Positions 25,521 through 35,629 of a DNA stretch of 52,921 nt are shown in pieces. Origin of the DNA: a filamentous cyanobacterium Phorm 6. GTDB lineage: Bacteria; Cyanobacteriota; Cyanobacteriia; Cyanobacteriales; Microcoleaceae. The notes beneath the pieces were generated by a model. The model was not told the origin of the DNA. It was given only the letters and a program-made list of their open reading frames with translations, and did not search any database. A program made the translations under genes and the position numbers. The stretch lies in NCBI GenBank assembly GCA_003003725.1, contig PVWI01000004.1, positions 1 to 52,921 on the forward strand, read 5' to 3'. Position 1 is the stretch's first letter. Each line of letters opens with the position of its first letter.

Positions 25521-26698
25521 ACTCAAACTCTTCCGCAACTATAACTGAATCTCCTTCCCCGTGTGAAACTAAATCGAAAACGCCGCCGCCGTCTTTTGCC
25601 CACTTAGTTACTATCGAACCCTTGGGTTTACTTTATGGGAGTGCGGGTCGTTTTCTTTCCCCAGAAAATTTAGTTGGGCGATCGGGTTCCAGCTTTCCAC
25701 CCAGCGCAGCAACGTTATCGGGTATATTTGCCGCCGAATTGGGAGGCGACAATATCAAAAACTTGCAATTAGCAGGACCATTTTGGGGTAAAGTCGATGA
25801 ATTGCCAGATTTTTACGTTCCCACACCTCTCAACTACCTGATTGAGAAAGGTACAAGTAAAATTAAACATAAACTTAGCTGGAATGCAGTCGAAAAACAA
25901 TGGCTGCCAAACGTTAACGAAAAGTTTGAAAAAGGTGGCTGGGTTAAAGTTCATGATTGGGGAAAAGATTGGAAAATTTGGGAAATTTCGACAAAAGTCC
26001 CTTGGAAAACTGTGTCGCACTTGCACCCGCGTTTAGAAGAAAATCAGCGACGAGTTCAAGTTGAAGAAAACCGAGAACAAGGTAGTTTGTTTTTGGAGAA
26101 TGGAGTGCAACTCGATCCTGATTACTGCTTGGTTTATCTATCGAATACCGAAATTAAGCCAGGTTGGTATCGGTTTGGAGGTGAGGGGCATTTAGTGAAT
26201 ATTGAATGTCAACCTATTTCTGGTGAACTTAAGCATTTGCTTTCCAAACCAGTGGGAAAAGCCTTTGCGCTGATTACTCCTGCGGTTTGGGGTTCTAATC
26301 GACACTCCTACAGGAAACCAATGGTGCAGAAAAAGGAGGATAGAAAAAGCGATGGGTTTGAAGCTTGGGAGTGCGATACTTTGCTCACGGAGCGTCCTTT
26401 TCCTTTCCGATATCGCTTGGGAAATCGGAAAGATGAGGAAACTAACGAGAAGGTCAATAGCAAGGAAAAATTGCTTTCTCGCGGGCGTTATGCCGTGCCT
26501 GCTGGCAGTGTTTACGTGTTAGAGAAACCTCTCGAATCTTCTTGGCAAGAGTGGGATGAAAAATGGTTTCCTACAGAAGGTGTTTCTTTTAAACGTTGGG
26601 GTTGCGGGCTAGCGTTACCTTTGCCAAGCGCGATCGCTCAAAATTCCGAACAAGAAACTGCTAATATTTCTGAAACTTTACCAATTGGAGGCAATTAA
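25511..26698 (+). CDS. cmr3: Cmr3 (Cas5-like RAMP)
   Basis: A 395-residue RAMP protein that should cap the 5' handle of the crRNA in the Cmr complex. The core near the start, TIEPLGLLYGSAGRFLSPEN, and the segment SFPPSAATLSGIFAAELG are typical of Cmr3. A later region has GRYAVPAGSVYVLE. The first 30 residues are Ser/Thr/Pro-rich and probably flexible. It overlaps cas10 and ends 1 nt before cmr4, so expression is coupled. Confidence 0.88.
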   Translation: MSINSNSSATITESPSPCETKSKTPPPSFAHLVTIEPLGLLYGSAGRFLSPENLVGRSGSSFPPSAATLSGIFAAELGGDNIKNLQLAGPFWGKVDELPDFYVPTPLNYLIEKGTSKIKHKLSWNAVEKQWLPNVNEKFEKGGWVKVHDWGKDWKIWEISTKVPWKTVSHLHPRLEENQRRVQVEENREQGSLFLENGVQLDPDYCLVYLSNTEIKPGWYRFGGEGHLVNIECQPISGELKHLLSKPVGKAFALITPAVWGSNRHSYRKPMVQKKEDRKSDGFEAWECDTLLTERPFPFRYRLGNRKDEETNEKVNSKEKLLSRGRYAVPAGSVYVLEKPLESSWQEWDEKWFPTEGVSFKRWGCGLALPLPSAIAQNSEQETANISETLPIGGN

Positions 26699-27634
26699 AT
26701 GTATCGCAAAGCTTACGGAATTATTGAAACTTTAGCACCGCTTCATGTGGGTGCGACGGCGGGGGAAGAAACGGGAAATCTGAATTTGATTTTTCGGGAT
26801 CAGTTTACTCAGACTGGAATTATTCCCGGTAGTTCGATTCGGGGGCGGTTTCGGGCTGATATGCGATCGCAAAAGGTCAAGCTAAAAGAGGATTTGAAAG
26901 ATGGAAAAATCCTAGAACTTCCTAAAGGAGTGGATGAAAACATCTGGTATGGTCATGAAGCAATTCAAGGAGAAAAAGATGGCGGCACAACGGAAGCATC
27001 AGTTAAGTTTGAGTATGCGTCTTTGGTGTGGTTGCCTATATTTTGTCCCGGTCAACCGATTGTTTGGGTAAGTTGTCCTGCTTTGTTAAAACGCTACGAA
27101 AAAATCGCCAAAACTGGTGCAGAAATACCCAAAAGTTACACGGCAGATCCAGGATTGCAAGCGCGAGTTATCCCCAACACAACTGAGAAAATTTTATTCT
27201 TTAATTTGGGGTTTATGGGAATAGAACATCACAAAAGTTTAGCGGATTGGATTCCAGAGGGTACTGATTTGGACGCGAAGCAATTAGTGGTGGTTGATGA
27301 TAATGATATTGCCATGCTGCACGAAATGGCTTTGTATCGCCAAAGTCGGATTAAGATGCTGGATGATATGAAAAAAGTAGATACAAAAACAGGGGCTTTT
27401 TTCAATGTAGAAGCCTTACCAGTTGGCAGTGTTTTAGTGTTTCCCTTAGCATCAAAACAGCTTGGTTGGCGGCCTTTTCGTGAACCACAAATAAATCAAT
27501 CTTATTCCCAAGAACTCTATTTTGGGGGATTGGAGTCGATCGGGTTTGGGCGCTGCAATGTGACTCTGAAAGGAGAAGCACTCGATAAACTTGATAAAAA
27601 TGAAGCAACAACACAACAAGAGGTTAACAGCTAA
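26699..27634 (+). CDS. cmr4: Cmr4 (Cas7-like backbone subunit, RNA-cleaving)
   Basis: A 311-residue Cas7-family RAMP. It starts YRKAYGIIETLAPLHVGATA and has LIFRDQFTQTGIIPGSSIRG, the usual beginning of Cmr4 with the glycine-containing RAMP loop. Cmr4 forms the filament and supplies the Asp that cuts target RNA at 6-nt steps. The Asp in the IFRDQ segment is a candidate but needs alignment. C-terminal GGLESIGFGRCNV is the second conserved loop. It abuts cmr3 and shares one base with the next gene. Confidence 0.9.
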   Translation: MYRKAYGIIETLAPLHVGATAGEETGNLNLIFRDQFTQTGIIPGSSIRGRFRADMRSQKVKLKEDLKDGKILELPKGVDENIWYGHEAIQGEKDGGTTEASVKFEYASLVWLPIFCPGQPIVWVSCPALLKRYEKIAKTGAEIPKSYTADPGLQARVIPNTTEKILFFNLGFMGIEHHKSLADWIPEGTDLDAKQLVVVDDNDIAMLHEMALYRQSRIKMLDDMKKVDTKTGAFFNVEALPVGSVLVFPLASKQLGWRPFREPQINQSYSQELYFGGLESIGFGRCNVTLKGEALDKLDKNEATTQQEVNS

Positions 27635-28170
27635 TGGCTTGGAAATATTACAGTTTAGAGCAGAATGGTTTAGAGCAGAACGAGCTGCGGTTGCACAACT
27701 TAGATCAAATAGCACAAAAGTTGGTTTTGGGTGCCAAAGAACGAGTGGTTTTAGATCGCAACGGGGAGGTAGTTTTAGATCAAAATCGACGGTCTAAAAA
27801 TGCACTCAATCAATCGTTTAAAATGCGAGAAGCGGTTGCTTATGGGTTAGAGCGTTTTTGGGGGGAACATCTGCGGTTGAAAGATAAGTCAAAAGACTCA
27901 GGTGATGAGTTTGACAGGAAATCTCAATATTGGAAAGAGACCTGGGATGATTTAGTGACTGTCATGAAGCTAACTGGTGTCACGATTCCAAACAATCAGG
28001 TCAATCTTAGCAGACCGGATACTGTGAAGGCAATGGCGCAGGAATTATGGAAGTTGGATGTTAAAGACCAGCGCATTATATTGGCTGTATTGACTCAGTT
28101 GTGCGATTGCATTGTTTGGTGGACTCAGCGCTATAAAGGGCCTGGTGATTTGACAGTTGATGATGAATAA
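27634..28170 (+). CDS. cmr5: Cmr5-like small subunit (Cas11)
   Basis: A 178-residue, mainly helical protein in the cmr5 position. It has many Leu/Gln-rich segments at the N terminus, including three short LEQN/LDQN-like units, then NQSFKMREAVAYGLERFWGE. It ends LTQLCDCIVWWTQRYKGPGD. Length is somewhat above the usual 120-150. Small subunits are poorly conserved, so the call rests on operon position, size and helical content. It starts on the last base of cmr4. Confidence 0.65.
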   Translation: MAWKYYSLEQNGLEQNELRLHNLDQIAQKLVLGAKERVVLDRNGEVVLDQNRRSKNALNQSFKMREAVAYGLERFWGEHLRLKDKSKDSGDEFDRKSQYWKETWDDLVTVMKLTGVTIPNNQVNLSRPDTVKAMAQELWKLDVKDQRIILAVLTQLCDCIVWWTQRYKGPGDLTVDDE

Positions 28171-28182
28171 TTAGGAGATTTA

Positions 28183-30039
28183 ATGATGGTAAGTATTCCT
28201 GATGCAGCTAATTTAGTGCCGTTGATGTTTCAGGCACAGGCCAAAGGCCGATCGCAACTTCAGTATGCAGCCGTGAATGATGCCCAAAAGTGTGTCTCTG
28301 AGTGGACAAATCAAACTTATTCTAAGGCTCCCTATTTGGGTGAAAGTGACTCAAATAAAACAAAAACGTATCAAATACAGTGGCGATTTGTTACGAATGG
28401 TGGTCAATTTGATGGGATAATTTTTCCGGCTCTGGGTGCTTTTGGTTTGCCATTTTATCCTGGTAGCAGTATGAAAGGTGCTTTTTGTCAAGCTTGTACT
28501 GAGGATCAAAAGCAGCGTTATCGGCTCACAAAAGATTTGGATGAACCGAGTTTTTTACGGTTTCATGGTGGCTATCCAGTAAATGATTGGACACAAAAGT
28601 TAGTAGATATTGTTCACCCGCAGCAAGATTTTCAAGTCAAAAACGATGCTAAACACGGTGCTTATGCTTTGGTTTCCCTGTACAAACCCAAGATAAACTT
28701 TGGGATTTCTAGCCAGTTAGCAAACACAAATTGGAAAGAAGTTTGGGAAATTTGGGAGAAGGCATTAGGCACTGGCATTGGTTGTCGCGTCAGTAGCGGC
28801 TACGGTCAGACAAACAAGATTACTGGTGATGTTCTTTATGAGGTAAAATTGCAGGGACAGGGAGCTGCTTCTAAACTTCTTGATGATGGGTTGGAATTCC
28901 GACACAATATTTTCAGAGCAGGGCTGCGGGGTCACGCTTTACGAATTTTTGGTGGTTTAAATCAAGCTAAAGCTGAAGATGTCGTAGATGAGTTGTTTGG
29001 TGGGATTCGTTCAGGTAATGAGAAGGTGGGATTGCTGGGGATGGCGTTTGTTCCAGATTATCCCGACTGGCGATCGGCCGATCCCAAAGATCCTGAAGAG
29101 GCTTATGATGTAACAGGTAAATTAATCTGGAGATTGTCAGGTAAACTGGAAAAATCCGAAGACCGTGACAGTCTTGCAGAACTGGTAAAAAAGTTAACTC
29201 AGTTTGCGATGCTTCTTGGTGGATTTGGCAAATCTTGGCGTCGTGCTGACCACCGAATCTTTTATCCAACATACACTAAACATTTGATTGGCTGTCACTG
29301 GGAATGGATGAAAGATAGTGATAATGAAGTTCGTGATTTGAAAGATGTAGATAAATTGATTAACCAAGTCCAAGAAGCAGCTAAGCAATGGATGAATAAA
29401 AGGGGGTTTGAGGTTAACCAACTTCCAGCGAGTCAGCCTGCACCCACACATGCACCTGCACCTGTTCAGAATGACTCCAGAACTCCCAATCTGAAAAGGC
29501 CAGTACATCGGCCTGTGATACAGCAAGCTAAAGCTGCTGAGACAGAAGTATGGCGCGAAGCGTGGAGGAACGATAATGTGCAAGTTTGGGGTCGGATTGC
29601 TGAAAATTCTCTGAAGTCTTTAGTAATTCCCTGGCTGCATTCTTCCGAAACCTCAAGTAATAGGACACAGGAAAGAGGAAATTATCATCAAAATCCGCCT
29701 AAAAAATCTTTAAATCAAAGCAACAATTTGGCATTTCAAAGAACACCAAATTCAGAAAATAAAAATGCTAGACCAGTTATATACCGCACATCTGTTACGG
29801 GTAGGGTGAAGGATGAAAAGAAATCAAACGAGCCGACACAAATCGGTCGGCTTTGGCATAGGATGTATCCTGTAGGAAACTTGATAAAAGATGTTCATAA
29901 TGCGAGCAAGACGAAGGGGAAACCAGTACCTTGTTTGGAATTGCTAACAATTTTTCCTGATAGTTCGGATGAGTTTAAGAATTTCTTGACGTTTCTCAAG
30001 TCTGAACCGGGAGGGTTTAAGAGACTTTGGCCGCAGTGA
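28183..30039 (+). CDS. cmr6: Cmr6 with a second, Cmr1-like RAMP domain and C-terminal extension
   Basis: A 618-residue protein, about twice a normal Cmr6. Residues 1-220 are the Cmr6 RAMP, with FYPGSSMKGA (91-100) and GIGCRVSSGYGQT. Residues about 225-375 look like another RAMP: RHNIFRAGLRGHALRIFGGL, ELFGG (270-274) and LLGGFGKSWRRAD (344-356) resemble Cmr1's charged helix, LFG element and Gly/Arg-rich loop. A Pro-rich linker (about 415-440) leads to a C-terminal domain with IGRLWHRMYPV. No separate cmr1 exists here, so fusion is a reasonable inference. It is the last gene before leader 2. Confidence 0.8.
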   Translation: MMVSIPDAANLVPLMFQAQAKGRSQLQYAAVNDAQKCVSEWTNQTYSKAPYLGESDSNKTKTYQIQWRFVTNGGQFDGIIFPALGAFGLPFYPGSSMKGAFCQACTEDQKQRYRLTKDLDEPSFLRFHGGYPVNDWTQKLVDIVHPQQDFQVKNDAKHGAYALVSLYKPKINFGISSQLANTNWKEVWEIWEKALGTGIGCRVSSGYGQTNKITGDVLYEVKLQGQGAASKLLDDGLEFRHNIFRAGLRGHALRIFGGLNQAKAEDVVDELFGGIRSGNEKVGLLGMAFVPDYPDWRSADPKDPEEAYDVTGKLIWRLSGKLEKSEDRDSLAELVKKLTQFAMLLGGFGKSWRRADHRIFYPTYTKHLIGCHWEWMKDSDNEVRDLKDVDKLINQVQEAAKQWMNKRGFEVNQLPASQPAPTHAPAPVQNDSRTPNLKRPVHRPVIQQAKAAETEVWREAWRNDNVQVWGRIAENSLKSLVIPWLHSSETSSNRTQERGNYHQNPPKKSLNQSNNLAFQRTPNSENKNARPVIYRTSVTGRVKDEKKSNEPTQIGRLWHRMYPVGNLIKDVHNASKTKGKPVPCLELLTIFPDSSDEFKNFLTFLKSEPGGFKRLWPQ

Positions 30040-30460
30040 TGCCAAGTTCGACTAAATGGAGTGCATCTGCTTAAAATCCCTGAAAGCCTTGTGGTATAAT
30101 AGTTCGCAACGATATATAGGGCTTACAAGCTTTGTCGATGCAGCTATTTTGGCTTAATTGCTCTGTTAGGTTAGAAGGTGCGTCGATAGGAGAAGAGATT
30201 GCTTTCTTGGTTTGATGAATAGATTGAAAGTATTGTGATATATAGGTTTCAGGGGATATGAGGGGTTGTGAATGGTTTATCGACACACCTCGGTAAATCT
30301 CTGAAACCCTGATTTTTGGGTTGATGTGCGTCGATGCTTTGCGGGGTATGGGTTTGAGGCTGGTGATTTTGGAATTTTTGGTATGGATCTGTGGTACATT
30401 TTAGAGGTGCGTCGATTTGACGGCTGAAATCCACTCTGGGTATAGGCTCTGCGGCGAACT
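30040..30460 (+). promoter_or_regulatory. Leader of CRISPR array 2
   Basis: This is non-coding sequence between cmr6 and array 2. From 30280 to the repeat it is homologous to leader 1 and of exactly the same length (181 nt). The GGTGCGTCGA motif appears at 30177-30186, in altered inverted form at 30280-30289, and again at 30326-30334 and 30406-30415. The part before 30280 does not match leader 1. Confidence 0.75.
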
Positions 30461-32619
30461 CCCTACCGATGGGTTTAAATCGGATTAGTTGGAAACGTGG
30501 CAATGGGTTTGGACAACCCATCTTTTTGACCCTACCGATGGGTTTAAATCGGATTAGTTGGAAACTTTAATTGTATCGTTCCGTCTGGGCGACGTATCAC
30601 TTCCCCTACCGATGGGTTTAAATCGGATTAGTTGGAAACGTGATCGTATCGTCTCCAGTCAATCCGAATATTTCTTCGCCCTACCGATGGGTTTAAATCG
30701 GATTAGTTGGAAACGCTAAATTCAGAGTAAAGAAAATGCCAACATGTACCCTACCGATGGGTTTAAATCGGATTAGTTGGAAACCCTTATAGGGTGCAAC
30801 CATCGTTTTGGAAATGGGATTCCCTACCGATGGGTTTAAATCGGATTAGTTGGAAACCCTTTTGCTATCAAATCCTGATGAGTTGGCGGTTGAAAATACC
30901 CTACCGATGGGTTTAAATCGGATTAGTTGGAAACGTTTCATAACAGTTTGCACAGGTATTGCCGTTTTTTCCCTACCGATGGGTTTAAATCGGATTAGTT
31001 GGAAACCTGCTTCTCATCGCATGGTTTTAGATCTGGGGCTGATCCCTACCGATGGGTTTAAATCGGATTAGTTGGAAACATTTCTGTCTGTCTCTCCATT
31101 TCTTTGATGTTTGCTTCCCCTACCGATGGGTTTAAATCGGATTAGTTGGAAACATTTTCCATCCGGGGACACCGGGAGTTCCAATAGACCCTACCGATGG
31201 GTTTAAATCGGATTAGTTGGAAACAGGGTTAGGCCTACGCTCCCTTTCGGGAGTTTCTGTATCCCTACCGATGGGTTTAAATCGGATTAGTTGGAAACGT
31301 TTAGGTTGTCCACTCGGTCGTGGAGCAGTTAGTGGGGCCCTACCGATGGGTTTAAATCGGATTAGTTGGAAACCATTCATGAGAAAAAAACTCCAAATTA
31401 ACGATGATCCCCTACCGATGGGTTTAAATCGGATTAGTTGGAAACCAAAGATCGAATCGTTGCCGAGATCGCCTCGGACAAGGTCACCCTACCGATGGGT
31501 TTAAATCGGATTAGTTGGAAACAGCAATGTAGAAATATTCGTAGGAACTTCTTGACAATCAGCCCTACCGATTGGGTTAAATCGGATTAGTTGGAAACTC
31601 AGGTAGGTCTACAGCTTCCGAGAAACTAGGTTGATTCCCTACCGATTGGGTTAAATCGGATTAGTTGGAAACTCTGATACCTGCCCTTAAATTCTTGAGG
31701 TGTATAAAATGCCCTACCGATTGGGTTAAATCGGATTAGTTGGAAACTTCTGGAATGCTTGGAGTGGAGCGAAAACCTCTGTCCCTACCGATTGGGTTAA
31801 ATCGGATTAGTTGGAAACTCTTCGTAAATTTTCTGAAGCGAATTGGCGCTTAAACCCTACCGATTGGGTTAAATCGGATTAGTTGGAAACCATCGGTTTC
31901 CCAGCAATGAGAAGCAAGTTCCGTTGCCCTACCGATTGGGTTAAATCGGATTAGTTGGAAACGTTCGCCTGCTTCACTTGCATATTCCGAATCCACCCTA
32001 CCCTACCGATTGGGTTAAATCGGATTAGTTGGAAACAAATTGGCACTGAATTATGTAGAATAGCAATTTCCCCCTACCGATTGGGTTAAATCGGATTAGT
32101 TGGAAACGAAAGGGGTGACGAGGATAGCCAATGTAGACCCTACCGATTGGGTTAAATCGGATTAGTTGGAAACCGTCGAGTGTGTCGTTGCCGAACAACC
32201 CGTTGTAGTCCCTACCGATTGGGTTAAATCGGATTAGTTGGAAACCCGTTATACTCTGGAAACTGATCAAACCACGATACCCTACCGATCGACGTAAATC
32301 GGATTAGTTGGAAACACAAAGCCTGTAGCCATTAGGTAGGACTTGAATCGTCAACCCTACCGATCGGCTTAAATCAGATTTGTGGAAAACATCAAGAATT
32401 TATTAGACAAGTCAAGTCTAAATATGCCCTACCGATTGGGTTAAATCGGATTAGTTGGAAACATCGGTACACCAAGCATTTTACTCAGCGCAGGCAGTGC
32501 AGCGGAACCCTACCGATCGGCTTAAATCAGATTAGTTGGAAACATCACGATCGGCAAAGCTCCAATAATTGAAACTATGCAACCCTACCGATCGAGTTTA
32601 AATCGAATTAGTTGGAAAC
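30461..32619 (+). CRISPR. CRISPR array 2: 30 repeats, 29 spacers, repeat drift toward the distal end
   Basis: Repeats 1-15 (30461-31522) are identical to those of array 1. From repeat 16 (31563) a second form carries CCGATTGGGTTAAATCGG in the centre (11 copies: repeats 16-25 and 28). Four singletons near the end (32280, 32355, 32508, 32583) have CGACGTAA, CGGCTTAA (twice) or CGAGTTTAA loops and other changes. The stem CCGAT/ATCGG is mostly kept. Spacers are about 30-45 nt. The leader on the left sets plus-strand transcription. Confidence 0.98.
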
Positions 32620-32959
32620 ATTTTCTGAAGAGGTCTCAATTTTGGATATAGCCCCAAAAAGGGCTGCTGTGAATTAGGCTCGTCAATTGGTGTAATTACA
32701 CGCTTGAATCGGCGAGTCGCAAATCCAGGAAGTACACAAACTCTATCTCTGTTACTCCCGACTCACAAATTTAGGACTTACCAGAAAACCTGATTGTTCA
32801 GCCAAGGTTAATACAAAACTTAGAGTTTGTGTGCTTATTTTCTGCCAACTTTAATAAAAATCTTCAGCGCTATGCTATTTGCGATCGCACAATGCTGTAG
32901 AATAGCTATATTCTCACAATAGTTGAGATTATGCGTGAACTTGCTAAAAATTACAGTAA
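32620..32959. promoter_or_regulatory. Gene-free stretch before hsdM with a dyad (candidate operator)
   Basis: A weak hairpin AGCCC/GGGCT lies at 32650-32665. AGAATA at 32899-32904 faces TATTCT at 32909-32914, about 45 nt before the hsdM start, and may be an operator. A ten-codon frame [10 protein letters not shown] starts at 32931 and its TGA overlaps the hsdM ATG, which could give translational coupling. I see nothing else in this stretch. Confidence 0.4.
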
Positions 32960-35629
32960 ATGACTGCAAATAAAATTACACTTTCCCAACTAGAAAACTT
33001 TTTAATGGGTGCTGCGGATATTCTGCGCGGCAAAATGGATGCTTCAGAGTTCAAGGAATTTATCTTTGGAATGCTATTTATCAAACGCTTGTCGGATGAA
33101 TTCGATCGCAAGCGCAACGAAGTTAAGAAAATCTATGCCCATATTGATGACCCAATTTTGTTAGCGGAACTGCTGGAAGATAAAACTTCCTATGGCGAGA
33201 CATTTTTTGTGCCGCCACGCGCCCGTTGGCACGAAGCTTGGTTAGATGAAGATGGTAATCAAGTGCCGCCACTGAAGCATCTCAAGCAAGATATTGGCAA
33301 TATGCTGAATAAGGCGATCGCCTCGGTAGAAGATGCTAATGATGCGTTGGCGGGAGTGCTGAAAAACAATATTGAGTTTAATGCCACTAAGGGCAAAACT
33401 AAGATTGCCGATCAGAAATGGAAAGATTTGCTAGATCATTTTAACCAGCCTAATTTTGTATTGGTTAACGATAACTTTGAGTTTCCCGATTTGCTAGGGG
33501 CAGCCTATGAGTATCTGATTAAATATTTTGCCGATAGTGCGGGTAAAAAAGGGGGGGAGTTTTATACTCCGTCTGAGGTGGTGCGTTTGTTGGTGCAATT
33601 GTTGAAACCAGAGGCCGGAAATACGATCTACGATCCAACTGTGGGCTCTGGGGGCTTTTTAATCCAGTCCCATCAGTATGTGGAAGAACAGGGGCAAGAT
33701 CAGAATAATTTGGCGCTGTACGGGCAAGATTCTAACGGCACGGTTTGGTCAATCTGCAACATGAATATGATTTTGCACAACATCAGCCGTTTCACGATCG
33801 AGAATGGTGACACGCTAGAAGATCCGCAGATTCTGGAAAATGGACAAATCCGCAAGTTCGATCGCGTTTTGGCCAATCCACCTTTTTCGCAAAACTATAG
33901 TCGTGCCAATTTGAAATTTAGCAATCGCTTTCGGGAGTTTTGCCCAGAGACGGGTAAAAAAGCGGATTTGATGTTTGTCCAGCACATGATTGCTAGTCTG
34001 AAACCTGACGGACACATGGCGACGATTATGCCTCACGGCGTGTTATTTAGGGGTGGGAAGGAGAAGCTGATCCGAGAAATCTTGATTGCAGATGATGTGA
34101 TTGAGGCGATTATTAGTTTACCGTCAGGTTTGTTTTATGGTACTGGAATTCCGGCCTGTGTGCTGGTGGTGAATAAGAGTAAACCTGATGAATTTCGGGA
34201 TAAAATTTTATTTGTGAATGCCGATCGCGAATTTGCGGAGGGAAAGGCACAGAATAAGTTACGCCCTGAAGATATTGAGAAAATTGATTTTGTGTTTTCG
34301 CACAAAAAGGAGTATCCCAAATATAGCCGTTTGGTGAGTAAGCAAGAAATTGTTGAGCAGCATGATTACAATCTGAATATTCGCCGCTATGTGGACAATA
34401 CGCCGGAACCGGAACCCGAAGATGTGACGGCGCACTTGATCGGTGGGATTCCCCAGTCGGAAATTGCAGCCCAAGCGGTAGATTTTGCACGGTTTAAGGT
34501 GGAATCTCAGACGCTGTTTTGCCCGTCGCGATCGGGCTGTTTGGCGTTTGTGGCAGAAATTACGGCTAAGTCGGCGATTAAGACGATGCTGGAAGCGGAT
34601 GCTAATCTCCAAAACACGATCGCCCAACACTATGATGCCCTAGAAAACTGGTGGCAGGTGGCGCGGGATGATTTTGCTCAGTTGGGAGAGGGCAAGAAAA
34701 TGCCAGAGGTGCGACGGGAGTTGCTGACGGGGCTAAGATCGAAGTTGATCGGGTTGGGGGTGTTGGATGAGTTTCAGGCGGCGGGGGTGTTTGTGAATTG
34801 GTGGCAACAGATTCGTTATGACTTGAAGACGATCGTTAATACAGGTTGGCATCATACGCTGATTCCTGATGAGTATCTGATTGGGGCATTTTTTCAGGAA
34901 GATGTGAGGGCGATCGAGGATTTGGAAGGGCAAATTAGTGCGGCGCAGGGTGAACTGAGTGAGGCGATTGAGACGGCGCAGGAGGTGGCGAGTTATGAAC
35001 TAGAGGAGGATGAGACGGTAACGGCGACTTCGATTAAGAAGGTGTTGAAGGATTTGATGGACGATCTCAAAAATGTGTCTGGTGTTTCGGCGGCGCGGGA
35101 GTTGGCAAAGTATAAGAGGGAGTTTGAGGCGATCGGCAATTTTGAGAAGCGGATCAAGGATTTGAAGGCGGATGTGAGGGTGAAGCAGGCGGAGTTAGAT
35201 CTGAAATTGCGGTTAAAGCGCGTCGGCGGTGAGGAATTTCAAGCGGAAACTCGGCTATTGATCCAGCAGGTGACGGCCCAGATGGCGGCGCTGAATCCTA
35301 ATGATAAAAAAGATAAAACCAAGCTGGCGGCGTTGACTAAGGATCGGGAGGCGTTAGAGATGCGACTGAGGCGCATTGATGGATTATTGGCTGCGATCGG
35401 CGGACAGTTGACGACTGAGGAGGCGAAGGGGTTGATTTTGCAGAAACTCTACGATTGGGTGAGGGAGCAGTTAACGCGCTATTTGAATCGGGCTAAGCGA
35501 TCGCTGATTGCTTTGGTTGAGAAGCTTTGGGATAAGTATGCCGTTTCGAGTCGGGAGTTGGAGGCAGAACGCGAGGAGACTTTGGCGGAGTTGAATGAGT
35601 TTTTGAGTAAGTTGGGGTATTTGGCATGA
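32960..35629 (+). CDS. hsdM: Type I restriction-modification methyltransferase subunit HsdM, extended
   Basis: The DNA adenine methyltransferase subunit. The N-terminal HsdM helical domain ([20 protein letters not shown]) is followed by SAM motif DPTVGSGGF (225-233) and catalytic NPPF (306-309). At 889 residues it is far longer than the usual 500-600. After about residue 480 it adds a helical region of nearly 400 residues with long coiled-coil segments (about 660-860). The start ATG overlaps the stop of a ten-codon frame. The last 4 nt overlap hsdS. Confidence 0.93.
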   Translation: MTANKITLSQLENFLMGAADILRGKMDASEFKEFIFGMLFIKRLSDEFDRKRNEVKKIYAHIDDPILLAELLEDKTSYGETFFVPPRARWHEAWLDEDGNQVPPLKHLKQDIGNMLNKAIASVEDANDALAGVLKNNIEFNATKGKTKIADQKWKDLLDHFNQPNFVLVNDNFEFPDLLGAAYEYLIKYFADSAGKKGGEFYTPSEVVRLLVQLLKPEAGNTIYDPTVGSGGFLIQSHQYVEEQGQDQNNLALYGQDSNGTVWSICNMNMILHNISRFTIENGDTLEDPQILENGQIRKFDRVLANPPFSQNYSRANLKFSNRFREFCPETGKKADLMFVQHMIASLKPDGHMATIMPHGVLFRGGKEKLIREILIADDVIEAIISLPSGLFYGTGIPACVLVVNKSKPDEFRDKILFVNADREFAEGKAQNKLRPEDIEKIDFVFSHKKEYPKYSRLVSKQEIVEQHDYNLNIRRYVDNTPEPEPEDVTAHLIGGIPQSEIAAQAVDFARFKVESQTLFCPSRSGCLAFVAEITAKSAIKTMLEADANLQNTIAQHYDALENWWQVARDDFAQLGEGKKMPEVRRELLTGLRSKLIGLGVLDEFQAAGVFVNWWQQIRYDLKTIVNTGWHHTLIPDEYLIGAFFQEDVRAIEDLEGQISAAQGELSEAIETAQEVASYELEEDETVTATSIKKVLKDLMDDLKNVSGVSAARELAKYKREFEAIGNFEKRIKDLKADVRVKQAELDLKLRLKRVGGEEFQAETRLLIQQVTAQMAALNPNDKKDKTKLAALTKDREALEMRLRRIDGLLAAIGGQLTTEEAKGLILQKLYDWVREQLTRYLNRAKRSLIALVEKLWDKYAVSSRELEAEREETLAELNEFLSKLGYLA

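Noticed and set aside
30850-31504. Open frames across array 2 (and similar ones at 32025-32270 and 41173-41731)
   Set aside because: They consist of repeat-encoded peptides interrupted by spacer sequence and are by-products of CRISPR periodicity.
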